Assembly (NCBI GenBank): GCA_963727845.1 | Contig: CAVSHI010000001.1 | Coordinates: forward strand, 737,579-801,578 | DNA: 64,000 nt | Origin: JBEKTW01 sp963727845 | Lineage (GTDB): Bacteria > Bacteroidota > Ignavibacteria > UBA10030 > SZUA-254 | Reading direction: 5' to 3' | In this document: positions 44,396 through 52,962 of the stretch, piece after piece | Numbering within the stretch: the first letter of the stretch is position 1 | Layout: each line of letters starts with the position of its first letter | Translations under genes and position numbers: made by a program | Notes under the pieces: model-generated | The model's input: only the letters and a program-made list of their open reading frames with translations | Databases searched by the model: none | Told to the model about the DNA's origin: nothing

Positions 44396-45184
44396 ATGAA
44401 AACATATCTTCTTGTTCTTCCGCTCCTGATCCTCAATTCGTGTAATCGAGGTGGGATCATTTCTCCTTTAGATGGTGGTGCGAGCCAATCCTATCCCACG
44501 ACGTTGATGAAGTTGGATCGGTCCCAATTAGATTCTCTGAATTCGATATTAGATCAGAAACTTGGTACAAGGTACCTGGCACAATTAGACAGCTTTGGAT
44601 TGTTGGGTCCTTATAGTGATGTAGTATTGAAACCAAGGGGATCAAGTATTACCAATCCATCGCTAGCAATCTCTCTCGCCAAGTCGGCACTGCTTGACTT
44701 AAACCAATTCACCAATGTTACAGACACTTCATCCTTAGTTGTTAGAACAGCGGACATTAACTCGGCTACCAACGATTGGGAAATAGTATTTGCGAATCAA
44801 TCTTACAATGGGCTGGAAGTATGGAACACCCGAATTGATGCTATTGTCGCCGATCAATTCATTCTTCTATATCAGCAGCACCATTACAGAAACATCACTT
44901 TCCCACAGCAAAGTTTTATAACCAAAGGACGCGCTAAGTCGATACTCGTAGGCACGGAGATCCAATATCAATGTTGGTCTCCTTCTTCCTACGTGATTAC
45001 CGATTCATCCATTGATCCTGACTCTATCACACAGTGCATTTATCCGCTGCTGAAGACAAATTCCGTAGAGCTACACGTAGTTTGGAGGGTCCCGATTTCG
45101 ATGTCGAGTTTGGTTGGCTGGTATTATTTTGTCGATGTCGTAACGGGGGAAATCGTGGCAATGGAACAGTTGTTTATTTGCTAG
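44396..45184 (+). CDS. Lipoprotein resembling the FTP/PepSY propeptide of M4 peptidases
   Basis: Start chosen at 44396. The 262-residue protein begins with a lipoprotein signal peptide ending in LILNSC. The mature part resembles the propeptide of thermolysin-type peptidases without the catalytic domain: WEIVFANQSYNGLEVWNTRIDAIV matches the FTP motif, and VVWRVPIS with WYYFVDVVTGEIVAME matches the PepSY end. In M4 enzymes that region acts as chaperone and inhibitor. A trans-acting inhibitor or chaperone role toward a peptidase is inference. It lies 168 bp after the HExxH peptidase gene. Confidence 0.6.
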   Translation: MKTYLLVLPLLILNSCNRGGIISPLDGGASQSYPTTLMKLDRSQLDSLNSILDQKLGTRYLAQLDSFGLLGPYSDVVLKPRGSSITNPSLAISLAKSALLDLNQFTNVTDTSSLVVRTADINSATNDWEIVFANQSYNGLEVWNTRIDAIVADQFILLYQQHHYRNITFPQQSFITKGRAKSILVGTEIQYQCWSPSSYVITDSSIDPDSITQCIYPLLKTNSVELHVVWRVPISMSSLVGWYYFVDVVTGEIVAMEQLFIC

Positions 45185-45295
45185 AGTATTTCGGACAACC
45201 GCCTAACCAGCCGCCTAACCTGAATTGCAAGCATCAAACCGAAAACACCAACACCTCCGGAGTAGCAGTTCAGTAAATCAATCTTGGTGATCTAT

Positions 45296-45901
45296 ATGCG
45301 AAGAATATTCATCCTTGTATTTGCCCTGTCTGTCCTTCAGTCGTATTGGACCTTCCCTCAAGGCAATACCTACAAGCTGTCGGGGACAGTTATTTCCAGC
45401 ATGAATGGAAGAGCCATTGCGGGGGCATTTGTGGGTATAGTGGGTACAACGCGCGTAGCCGTCACTGACACGAATGGTCATTACACAGTCATTGGAATAC
45501 CCAAAGGCAGATATGAAGTCCAGGCAGACTTTCCCGGAAGTCAGCTCTCCCGCGACACGGTCTTCTTTGATACTATCCGGCAGATGGAGAAAGACTTCGT
45601 GTTAGAGTTCCGTTGTCGTCTAGATTCATCACAGGCAAGAAAAGATATTGAACATCGGAAAGTTCATCTGGTCATCAATTCCGGTATAGTCTCCCCGTCG
45701 CTTACACGAAGCGACTCGGAATTTCAGATTAGATATGGCGTGCAATATGATATTCGCGCGGACTCATACAACGAACCGGAACCGTGTCTGGAAGAATACT
45801 ATAAAATAGTTTTTCCATATCTCGACAGAACGTATGGAAAGTCATGGAGGAATGAGATCAACGATTACTTTCGAAATTTGAAGAATAAGTGGAAGGATTG
45901 A
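45296..45901 (+). CDS. Secreted protein with a carboxypeptidase regulatory-like domain
   Basis: Start taken at ATG 45296. A 201-residue protein with a signal peptide (MRRIFILVFALSVLQSYWTFPQ). Residues about 25-100 form a CarboxypepD_reg-like beta-sandwich (YKLSGTVISSMNGRAIAGAFVGI, DTNGHYTVIGIPKGRYEVQADF). The second half is unrecognised, with cysteines at about 105 and 175. Such domains often sit at the N-terminus of TonB-dependent receptors; here it stands alone, so it is probably a small periplasmic or surface protein. Confidence 0.7.
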   Translation: MRRIFILVFALSVLQSYWTFPQGNTYKLSGTVISSMNGRAIAGAFVGIVGTTRVAVTDTNGHYTVIGIPKGRYEVQADFPGSQLSRDTVFFDTIRQMEKDFVLEFRCRLDSSQARKDIEHRKVHLVINSGIVSPSLTRSDSEFQIRYGVQYDIRADSYNEPEPCLEEYYKIVFPYLDRTYGKSWRNEINDYFRNLKNKWKD

Positions 45902-45968
45902 AAAATCAGAAGTGAATCGAAGCCAGAAAGTGGCCCACAATGGCAGACCCTTCTCACCAGAGTGAACA

Positions 45969-46003
45969 AGCAGCCAATCCAACGGCTGCTGTCCTCATCG
46001 CGG
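45969..46003 (+). repeat. Hairpin with conserved AATCCAAC loop (copy 1)
   Basis: Stem AGCAGCC/GGCTGCT (45969-45975 with 45984-45990), loop AATCCAAC, then GTCCTCATCGCGG. Upstream is GGCCCACA. It is 68 bp after the stop of the 45296 gene. Copies at 50507 and 55892 keep the loop and change the stem, each following a gene end. Confidence 0.55.
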
Positions 46004-46098
46004 GTCCGCTTTTGTGCTTGATAACACGCCTTCTTTGCGTAGAGAATTTTCCAGAGATGGATTTTTGGCAAGTTATTCCTTACCTTTGTTGCAGCTTT

Positions 46099-46160
46099 CT
46101 ATCCGCCGAAGTCATTCTTTTGACGCAGGCGGGTCTATCCACCGAAGTCGTTCCTTGACA
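46099..46160. repeat. Direct repeat of about 26 bp
   Basis: CTATCCGCCGAAGTC at 46099 and CTATCCACCGAAGTC at 46135 start two nearly identical 26-bp segments, both ending near TTGACA/TTGACG. They lie directly upstream of the VOC gene. Whether they are a regulatory site or a repeat remnant cannot be told. Confidence 0.5.
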
Positions 46161-46197
46161 AATCAAGACTTACGTAAACTACTATAGAGGATATCTT

Positions 46198-46638
46198 ATG
46201 ACCACCAATTCACCAATCCCTGACGGCGCCAACAAGCACGCCGAATCTGAGTCCCTCCAGGCCAGCATGCTCTCTGTCTCACTGACTGTGAAAGATCTCG
46301 GTAAGAGCCTTGCATGGTACACCGATGTGCTGGGATTCACCATCGACCGCAAGATTGAACGCGAGGGAAAACTGCGAGCGGTGGCATTAAAAGCCGGGAA
46401 CGTGCGGCTCTCGATCAATCAAGATGACGGAGCCAAGGGATGGAGCCGGGTCAAGGGAGAAGGATTCTCGCTGCAGATCACGACGGATCAGAATATCGAC
46501 AAGATCGCGAGCCGGATCAAAGAGCATGGCGGCACACTCGATTCGGAACCCGCCGACATGCCCTGGGGGGTGCGCATGTTCCGGTTGAAGGACCCGGACG
46601 GATACAAGCTTGCCATTTCCTCGCCCCGTCCAGCCTGA
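46198..46638 (+). CDS. VOC-superfamily protein (glyoxalase/bleomycin-resistance type)
   Basis: A 146-residue cytoplasmic protein with one VOC module from about residue 25 (SVSLTVKDLGKSLAWYTDVLGFTIDR) to FRLKDPDGYKLAISSPRP. Members bind a metal and either detoxify methylglyoxal or similar compounds or bind drugs. One module per chain means dimerisation would form the site. The specific substrate cannot be read. No signal peptide is present, unlike most neighbours. Confidence 0.85.
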   Translation: MTTNSPIPDGANKHAESESLQASMLSVSLTVKDLGKSLAWYTDVLGFTIDRKIEREGKLRAVALKAGNVRLSINQDDGAKGWSRVKGEGFSLQITTDQNIDKIASRIKEHGGTLDSEPADMPWGVRMFRLKDPDGYKLAISSPRPA

Positions 46639-46715
46639 CCACCCGCTCAGGCTCACATGCACATGTCGACCGAAACAGCACGACCTCCGGAGTGACAGCT
46701 ATGGTTCAATCCACG

Positions 46716-46746
46716 TTGACACTTTCTGCAGAAACCCATAGCTTAC
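46716..46746 (+). promoter_or_regulatory. Bacteroidota-type promoter of the deacetylase gene
   Basis: TTG at 46716-46718, 20 bases, TAGCTTAC at 46739-46746. The start codon is 18 bp after the box, so the leader is very short. Confidence 0.5.
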
Positions 46747-46764
46747 GAGCATCAATTCAGTCTT

Positions 46765-48300
46765 ATGAAAATTAAATCCATATTCTTCTTCCTCCTTTTT
46801 CTGGTAGATTCGTACTCCCTCTTTGCACAGGACAATGCCCGATTTTCAATCACTGTTACGGCCGACCACGAGATCATTATTGTAACCCGGGCTGTTTGCC
46901 ACCAGCAATACGGTCTCACGTATCCGATGACATATCAACTCGATTTCCCCTCCGGATTGAGCGGGCTAAAAGTTCTGGAAAAACACCAAACAACAGCGGC
47001 ATGGGATACACTGACTGAAAAGTCTTCAGGTGACTTATTCAATGCTATCGAGGTTGTTCGGTTCGATTATTCAATTCGGCGAGCATATGTTTCCGCCGCG
47101 TTTGCCGGTACAAGTGATTCATTGTTTCTGAAAATGGAAGACAGCGTGGGCAATTCGATCTCTTTCGTTTATCAGGGTATGAGCAAGTATTATGATAACC
47201 GTAAAGCCGTCGTAACCATATCATGCGACGATTGGGAAGATTGGACGTACGACGATATCTCTCCGCTGATGTACATGTTCCGCTCCCGCGGATTGTACCT
47301 GACGGCTGGAATTATTACGGCGGGGGCATATTGTTCGAGGATAACGTGGAGCGCCTTGCAACGTGAGGTGGACTCCGGATATGTTGAAGCTGCATCGCAC
47401 AGCCGGACGCATCCCTACACACCCTATAGCGATCCGGTCGGTGAAGTTGTGGGATCGGCGCAAGATATAAAGGAACATCTTGTTTTGCCTCCGCTTTTTT
47501 CCAATAATGGGACCGGATATGTTTATACGTGGATCGCGCCGTACGGCGATTATGATTCGACCGTTGATTTATTGTTAGGCGCTTCGTATTATCTTGCGGC
47601 ACGGCTCTATTCAAACCTCGACACGACAAGCCCCCGCGAATATGTCTACGGCGATTCCACGCTCTCACGCTGGAATACGCAGAGTAACCATTTTGATCCG
47701 TTCCTGCCTACCGTTGAACTTGGCGCTCCCTCATGGGGCGGCGGCGATACGAGCCTGCCGTCTCTCAACGGGCTCTTCGATACCATCCTTACAAAAGGAG
47801 ATGTCTATCATGTGATGTGGCATCCGCAGGTCATCATTACGGATACAGGCATGGGATATTTAGTCAACCATTTGAATCATATCAGCGGCCGCAGCAACGT
47901 CTGGTACGTCAATCTCGGTCATTTGTATCTCTATCATTTCATACAGGGAGCGAATGTCGGAACGACGGTTGTCGGCGTACCAGGCAACGGAAGCGGGATG
48001 CTCCGTTCATTTGCACTTAACCAGAACTATCCGAACCCGTTTAACCCGACAACATCGGTGTCATTCGTTATCGGTCATCCGTCATTTGTGACGCTTAGCG
48101 TCTATGATGTATTAGGACGGGTGGTCGTATCGCTTGTCAACGGAGAACAAACCGCGGGGTACAAATCGGTGACGTGGAACGCAGCAAATGTCCCCAGCGG
48201 TGTTTACTTCTACCGGCTGACCGCCCGCCCAATCCCGACAAGTCGGGACGGGGAAGCAGGAACATTTGTGGGAGTGAAGAAAATGCTGATGCTCAAGTGA
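46765..48300 (+). CDS. T9SS-exported polysaccharide deacetylase-like protein
   Basis: A 511-residue protein with a signal peptide (about 1-21). A beta-rich N-terminal domain is followed by a NodB-type deacetylase domain: SCDDWEDW (Asp155 and Asp156) and ASHSRTHPY supply the catalytic and metal-binding residues of carbohydrate esterase family 4, and WIAPYGDYDSTVD is the next motif. It ends in a sorting domain (NQNYPNPFNPTTSVSF, KKMLMLK). In the loop before KKM it carries an insert from the palindrome TCCCGAC-AA-GTCGGGA (48233-48248). It probably acts on acetylated surface polysaccharide. Confidence 0.82.
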   Translation: MKIKSIFFFLLFLVDSYSLFAQDNARFSITVTADHEIIIVTRAVCHQQYGLTYPMTYQLDFPSGLSGLKVLEKHQTTAAWDTLTEKSSGDLFNAIEVVRFDYSIRRAYVSAAFAGTSDSLFLKMEDSVGNSISFVYQGMSKYYDNRKAVVTISCDDWEDWTYDDISPLMYMFRSRGLYLTAGIITAGAYCSRITWSALQREVDSGYVEAASHSRTHPYTPYSDPVGEVVGSAQDIKEHLVLPPLFSNNGTGYVYTWIAPYGDYDSTVDLLLGASYYLAARLYSNLDTTSPREYVYGDSTLSRWNTQSNHFDPFLPTVELGAPSWGGGDTSLPSLNGLFDTILTKGDVYHVMWHPQVIITDTGMGYLVNHLNHISGRSNVWYVNLGHLYLYHFIQGANVGTTVVGVPGNGSGMLRSFALNQNYPNPFNPTTSVSFVIGHPSFVTLSVYDVLGRVVVSLVNGEQTAGYKSVTWNAANVPSGVYFYRLTARPIPTSRDGEAGTFVGVKKMLMLK

Positions 48301-48453
48301 CGTAGTCACTTGAGCAGAAGTCCCGCGTTCTTTCGCGGGATTGATGGGAACTTGGCGCAGTCATTTTATCAGAAGTTGAGAGAATCGCCGTCAGGCGATG
48401 AACGAAATGCCGCATTCTTTTTGCGGCATCGCCTGGCTGAATGGCGGGATTGA
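48291..48453. repeat. Composite palindromic repeat at the stop codon of the deacetylase gene
   Basis: GCTCAAGTGAC-GTA-GTCACTTGAGC (48291-48315) contains the stop codon. TCCCGCG-TTCTTT-CGCGGGA follows at 48321-48340, the same unit as in the 36112 array. Further on, TCGCCGTCAGGCGA and a GCCGCA/TGCGGC hairpin resemble the repeats after the 26256 gene. Confidence 0.65.
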
Positions 48454-48564
48454 TAGCAACTTCCGCGCTTCCCGCAGGGCTGCTTTCAAAATGACGTGGT
48501 CGGTTCAGCGAAAGTGGAGAAATGTAACAATGAAACAATTATCAGATAAGAAGTGGCAGTACTC

Positions 48565-50469
48565 ATGAAAAATAAATTCATCATTGCAATGATTCTGGTG
48601 TTTCTCCAAGTTTCCTTCGTTTTTTCACAAACGACGACACGCAATATACGAACCCCCGAATATCAGCATCTTCAGAAACAATTAGCGACCGGCTGGAATA
48701 CCTGGTACAATAACAGCGTCATGTCGTACGTTCTTCTTCCGGAGAGTTTTGCCATCAATCTCTATTTGATGGATGGGAAGGTCAATCTCCAGCGGGATTA
48801 TTTCAAGGTGTCAAAAGCAGCGAAGAGACAGGAAGAGATTGTGCTGGGTCTGCGATCCGACGACGGAAGCTATACGAGCTTAACCTGCAAAATGCGCGCC
48901 ACGACAGTTTCCGTGCAGACGGCAACGGAGGGCGATGATATTGTCATCCTCATAGCACCCCAACAGGGACAACATCCGCCATCACACCGTTTGATTGTCG
49001 AGCCGGCAATTCTCTGGAACCGCCCGGGGTTCATCGGAAGCGACGGTTCTCATCTCGTCGGGAAATTCAACCAAAAAACCATCACAGTTTCCGGCGTGGA
49101 ATCCCCGGTGGAAGATCCCTATGCTCCGGCGATGGGGCCCCACTTCATTTTTACTCTTGACCATAAGATTCATCTTTATACGGGAAGGCCAAGAACAGGC
49201 GGGGAAATAGAGAGTGTTATCGAACGGAGAAAGAAAGAGCAGATCGATCGTGCATCTCAATACGGTGAGCTGACGGAAGCATTCAAAGCGATGCAGACGA
49301 TTCTCGCGTGGAACGTGATCTACGATGCAGGCAACGGGAGGGTCATCTCCCCGGTGAGCAGGTGGTGGAATGCCGGATGGGGTGGTTTTGTGCTGTTTGA
49401 CTGGGACACATATTTCGCGAGTTACATGTATTCCCTTTTCAATCGGGATCTGGCATACGCAAATGCCATTGAAATTACAAAGTCAATTACTCCCGCCGGA
49501 TTCATTCCGAATTACAGCTCCCCCGACGGCAATGTTTCATGGGATCGTTCCCAGCCGCCCATCGGAAGTTACGTCATCAACGAAATTTACAAGAGATACC
49601 GGGATAAATGGTTTCTGGAAGAAGTCTATGGTGAGCTGTTGTCGTGGAACCGCTGGTGGCCGAAAAACAGAGATATCGACGGCTATCTTGCATGGGGGTC
49701 AAACCCTGTGCCCGACTCACTGAAGACCATCGATAAACACGATGCGCAGGCGGCGATGTTCGAGTCGGGCCTCGACAATTCGCCGATGTACGACAATGTG
49801 CCGTTCAATCCACAGTCGAACACGCTGGAGCTGGCGGATGTCGGCTTGATGAGTTTCTATATCGCGGATTGCAGGGCTCTCGCTGAAATTTCAGACGCGT
49901 TGGACAAGAAAGCCGAAGCCAATGAACTCCGGCAAAGGGGGGAAGCTTACGCAACAAAACTGTCAACACTGTGGGATGAAGACAAAGGGATCTTCCTCAA
50001 CAGAAGAACAAGCACGGGGGAAAAGGACGCTCATCTGTCCCCCACGAATTTTTACCCCATGCTTGCAAGAGCATGTTCTCAGGAACAAGCGCAGCGGATG
50101 ATAAAGGAACATTACTTCAATCCCGGAGAATTTTACGGCGAGTATGTCATCCCGTCGATCTCGCGCAGCGATTCCGGTTTTAAGGACAATGATTACTGGC
50201 GCGGCCGCATCTGGGGTCCGATGAATTTTCTCGTGTACCTGGGAATGAAAAATTATGACCTTCCGGAAGCGAGAGCAGATCTGGTAAAAAAATCCTATGC
50301 TCTGCTGATGAAATCGTGGAAAGAAAACGGATCCATCTACGAAAATTACAATTCTGTGACAGGCCAGGGCGATGATGTAGGCAATGCCGACAGTTTTTAT
50401 CACTGGGGCGCGCTGCTCACGTTCATGTCCTTCATCGACAAAGGGTATCTGGAGAAAAGAGACCATTGA
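48565..50469 (+). CDS. GH63-like secreted glucosidase
   Basis: Start chosen at ATG 48565 (signal peptide MKNKFIIAMILVFLQVSFVFSQ); a GTG at 48553 is less likely. The 634-residue protein has an N-terminal beta-sandwich and a C-terminal (alpha/alpha)6 domain of the GH63/YgjK type: WWNAGWGGFVLFDWDTYFAS, NYSSPDGNVSWDRSQPPIGS, NDYWRGRIWGPMNFLV and NADSFYHWGALLTF. These enzymes release alpha-linked glucose from oligosaccharides. It is larger than the relative at 23558 because of the extra sandwich domain. Confidence 0.8.
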   Translation: MKNKFIIAMILVFLQVSFVFSQTTTRNIRTPEYQHLQKQLATGWNTWYNNSVMSYVLLPESFAINLYLMDGKVNLQRDYFKVSKAAKRQEEIVLGLRSDDGSYTSLTCKMRATTVSVQTATEGDDIVILIAPQQGQHPPSHRLIVEPAILWNRPGFIGSDGSHLVGKFNQKTITVSGVESPVEDPYAPAMGPHFIFTLDHKIHLYTGRPRTGGEIESVIERRKKEQIDRASQYGELTEAFKAMQTILAWNVIYDAGNGRVISPVSRWWNAGWGGFVLFDWDTYFASYMYSLFNRDLAYANAIEITKSITPAGFIPNYSSPDGNVSWDRSQPPIGSYVINEIYKRYRDKWFLEEVYGELLSWNRWWPKNRDIDGYLAWGSNPVPDSLKTIDKHDAQAAMFESGLDNSPMYDNVPFNPQSNTLELADVGLMSFYIADCRALAEISDALDKKAEANELRQRGEAYATKLSTLWDEDKGIFLNRRTSTGEKDAHLSPTNFYPMLARACSQEQAQRMIKEHYFNPGEFYGEYVIPSISRSDSGFKDNDYWRGRIWGPMNFLVYLGMKNYDLPEARADLVKKSYALLMKSWKENGSIYENYNSVTGQGDDVGNADSFYHWGALLTFMSFIDKGYLEKRDH

Positions 50470-50506
50470 AATAGGCGAGCGCACTCCTATTCTATCAGGA
50501 TGAAAA

Positions 50507-50528
50507 AGCAACCAATCCAACGGCTGCT
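50507..50528 (+). repeat. Hairpin with conserved AATCCAAC loop (copy 2)
   Basis: AGCAACC (50507-50513) and GGCTGCT (50522-50528) flank the loop AATCCAAC, identical to copy 1, with one mismatch in the stem. It is 38 bp after the stop of the GH63-like gene. Confidence 0.5.
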
Positions 50529-50658
50529 TTCCTGTTTCATGAATGGAGCTTGCATGGACGGTGTAGCGTATAAAATTCTTGCAAATCCTTGACATTTCTA
50601 TGACAAGATTCATGGATAATATGATTATTCTTGAGTAGGAATGGAAAGGATACATCCC

Positions 50659-51306
50659 ATGCGATCATATATAGCTTCCACGACACTCATTGCCGGCATT
50701 GCCTGCTGTATGCTCGTGTTAGAAGGGTGCTATGGCTATTCGGCACTCAAAGATGAAGGATATGCCGAAGCGCCGCAGGAGGAAGAAATTCTTGTGCATA
50801 GAAAACACGGGCAAGACACTCGACTGGAACCTCATCATTTCATCGAGGTCAGGGAGCCCTCAAATTTTGTCTACGGCGTTGGTGAGCGGGCTGGGAAAGA
50901 CAGCAGCCACTATGTTCCGTTCTGTGGAAAGATCCATCCCATAGCCCGGAAGACTCAAACCTTTTCCGCTGGCGATATTGGACCCCAACGTGCGACTCGC
51001 CTTATTTTCACTTTACAGGATAGTTCAATCGTACGTATGGAAGAGCCGGATTGCATTGTTGTAGATTCTGCTCGGGGAACCGGACTGTGGTACGTTATCA
51101 ACCAGCGGAATGGGAGTGATCGTGTGGGATCGGAAAGGATTTCATTTGACGACATCAAATCCATCGAGGTGAAGAAATTCTCGACCGTCAACACTGCCAC
51201 TTGTGTTCTTGGCGTCGCTGCTGTCGCAGGAGTAGCTGATCTTCTGATCAACTTTCTCAAACGTTTGAATTTTAGCATTGATCCTGGGAAAGGCCATGCA
51301 TTCTGA
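50659..51306 (+). CDS. Lipoprotein of unknown function
   Basis: Start chosen at 50659 (MRSYIASTTLIAGIACCMLV), with the lipobox near LEGC (Cys24). A 215-residue protein. The middle is rich in short beta strands (LIFTLQDSSIVRMEEPDCIVVD, GLWYVINQRNGSDRVG, IKSIEVKKFSTVNTAT) and a hydrophobic C-terminal segment follows (CVLGVAAVAGVADLL). That pattern fits a small outer-membrane or periplasmic lipoprotein. I recognise no family. Confidence 0.6.
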   Translation: MRSYIASTTLIAGIACCMLVLEGCYGYSALKDEGYAEAPQEEEILVHRKHGQDTRLEPHHFIEVREPSNFVYGVGERAGKDSSHYVPFCGKIHPIARKTQTFSAGDIGPQRATRLIFTLQDSSIVRMEEPDCIVVDSARGTGLWYVINQRNGSDRVGSERISFDDIKSIEVKKFSTVNTATCVLGVAAVAGVADLLINFLKRLNFSIDPGKGHAF

Positions 51307-51397
51307 ATGCACAATGTGACCCGGGTCGATCACATTGAACACGCCGGCCGATAGATCCCAATCCAATTTAACGTTAGGGGATGCATATTGTTAGTCC

Positions 51398-51480
51398 TTG
51401 ACGAGCCTTGGTTCAGCATTGCACCTTTTTCGAATTTGAAACGTAAACCTTGTAGGACACGTTTAGGTGTCCAGGTTTAC
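51398..51480 (+). promoter_or_regulatory. Weak promoter and asymmetrically bulged hairpin upstream of the 51500 gene
   Basis: TTG at 51398-51400, then 21 bases and CACCTTTT. The leader carries GTAAACC/GGTTTAC (51443-51449 with 51474-51480) enclosing GGACAC/GTGTCC (51455-51460 with 51467-51472), with a five-base bulge on one side and one base on the other. There is no T-run. It ends 20 bp before the start codon. Confidence 0.4.
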
Positions 51481-51499
51481 TATATTCGTTGAGGATCGC

Positions 51500-52777
51500 A
51501 TGAACCATAGAATTTCATTCACTTTGTCCTCCTCTCTTTGTGCGGCGCTCATCCTAAATAATTTCGGCCTGAGTCAGCAGCTCGCCGGTCTTCGAAAAAC
51601 TGAGGTGCTTGTCGTTGGTACCGTCCATCAGCGCCACTCTACCGACACCAATTATACATACTTCGACATTTTCAATATCCTTTCCAGCTACAATCCGGAC
51701 GTGGTGTGCGTGGAAATTCGTCCCCAGGAATTCCGCAAGAAGCCATACCTCACCGAAATGACAATGGCCACAATCTGGGGAATCGTCCATGATAAGAAGG
51801 TCTATCCGATTGATTGGTGGCAAAGTGATGCGCGAGAGGTCAGAGATTCCTTGATGAAGCTCTCCGAATACAAGCAAAAAGAGCAAGAGGTTGAAGCCCT
51901 TGAGCAAAAGGATAGCATTGTAACCGACTTTGAAAGGAGGTACGGTACCTGGAAAGATCAGGGTCAGATGGGTTGCGAATTTTGGAATGGAAAAGAATAC
52001 AATGAATATACCGCGGAAGATTACCGTCTGTCGATGCAATTTTTCGGAGACAGCCCTATCAACCTTTTCTACGTCACGCGCAATGACAGCATGATGGCTC
52101 TTATTCGTTCTGCAATTTATGAGAATCGAGGTCGTAGGATCATTGTATTGACGGGCGCCGAACACAAGCACTATTTCGATAGAGCGCTTGCGCACAACCC
52201 CGATGTCGCGCTTGTTGAATTCAGCAGCATTCTTCCCCTGACGAGAACGGAGGCCGACCCTGCCATCAGGGCTTATCTTGATGAGAGCAACGATCTGCCA
52301 TACTATGAAAAAGGATATCCGGAGGATGTGAACGACTACTATCGGACAAAACTCATTCCTCTCATCCATGGACCCGATATGGATTTCAACCCCGATATTG
52401 TTCCAGCAAAGAACATTCAAATAGCTGAGAAAGTCATAGGACGTTGGAAGAGAGACCCGATTCCCTCATCTGCTTCTGAAATCATTGATTTTGAACTTGG
52501 GTGGCTGCACTTCCTCAAGGGCGATTACCGCATGGCTATTGGATATCTGTTACCGGTGAGCCAGAGAATCCGGGCAGATACTGTCAGCGATGCATTTCTT
52601 CGAGCCGCCGCGGATCGAAACCTGGGGCTCGCTTATGATTGCATTGAACAAAGGGACAGTGCGATAGTCTCCTATGCGCGGGGTGAAGAACTTGCCCGAG
52701 CAACACCGTTTGCCGGTGCGATTCGGTTTCTGTTCAAGAACTACAAATCACAGCCATATCGGCGGGGTGAACGTTAA
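51500..52777 (+). CDS. Secreted TraB/Tiki-like protein with C-terminal helical repeats
   Basis: Start chosen at 51500. The 425-residue protein has a signal peptide (about 1-25). The first domain has the TraB/GumN/Tiki pattern: EVLVVGTVHQRHS, DVVCVEIRPQEF about 40 residues later, and a second histidine-containing motif RIIVLTGAEHKHYF. In animal Tiki that fold is a metal-dependent protease; bacterial functions are unclear. The C-terminal about 110 residues resemble TPR helices (AASEIIDFELGWLHFLKGDYRMAIGYL). The presence of both histidine motifs suggests an enzyme, but the assignment is tentative. Confidence 0.55.
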   Translation: MNHRISFTLSSSLCAALILNNFGLSQQLAGLRKTEVLVVGTVHQRHSTDTNYTYFDIFNILSSYNPDVVCVEIRPQEFRKKPYLTEMTMATIWGIVHDKKVYPIDWWQSDAREVRDSLMKLSEYKQKEQEVEALEQKDSIVTDFERRYGTWKDQGQMGCEFWNGKEYNEYTAEDYRLSMQFFGDSPINLFYVTRNDSMMALIRSAIYENRGRRIIVLTGAEHKHYFDRALAHNPDVALVEFSSILPLTRTEADPAIRAYLDESNDLPYYEKGYPEDVNDYYRTKLIPLIHGPDMDFNPDIVPAKNIQIAEKVIGRWKRDPIPSSASEIIDFELGWLHFLKGDYRMAIGYLLPVSQRIRADTVSDAFLRAAADRNLGLAYDCIEQRDSAIVSYARGEELARATPFAGAIRFLFKNYKSQPYRRGER

Positions 52778-52823
52778 CACAAAACGAATACACAAAGAAT
52801 GGAATCAATGAGATTTTTGCTCC

Positions 52824-52854
52824 TTGACTAAAGATCGAAAATTCGCTACCTTTC
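52824..52854 (+). promoter_or_regulatory. Bacteroidota-type promoter of the 52921 gene (twin of 17942)
   Basis: TTG at 52824-52826, 20 bases, TACCTTTC at 52847-52854. The box and several spacer bases match the promoter at 17942. Confidence 0.6.
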
Positions 52855-52870
52855 TATAACGTCAATCGAG

Positions 52871-52962
52871 GGCGAATCATGAGGATGCGAGATCTTCCCG
52901 TGTGGATACCCGTGAGTTCAATGAACCCGCTTGTGCTGAAGTATGTGGCACGGCGGGTTTTG
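52871..52962 (+). promoter_or_regulatory. Leader with bulged terminator-like hairpin inside a signal-peptide coding region (copy 2)
   Basis: The segment repeats copy 1 at 17985-18089, with hairpin AACCCGC (52924-52930)/GCGGGTT (52953-52959) and inner GTGC/GCAC stem. Here the hairpin lies within the open frame and encodes residues 2-14 of the next gene. Copies differ by substitutions and one 3-bp indel, so the frame is kept. GTTC-AAT-GAAC just before could compete with the terminator stem. Confidence 0.45.

Noticed and set aside
45213..46703. Integron attC-like sites after the 45296 and 46198 gene neighbourhoods
   Set aside because: GCCTAAC at 45213 and GCCTGAC at 46633 resemble an R'' core, and ACCTCCGGAGT follows both, but no matching GTTRRRY core pairs with them and no integrase gene is in the window.
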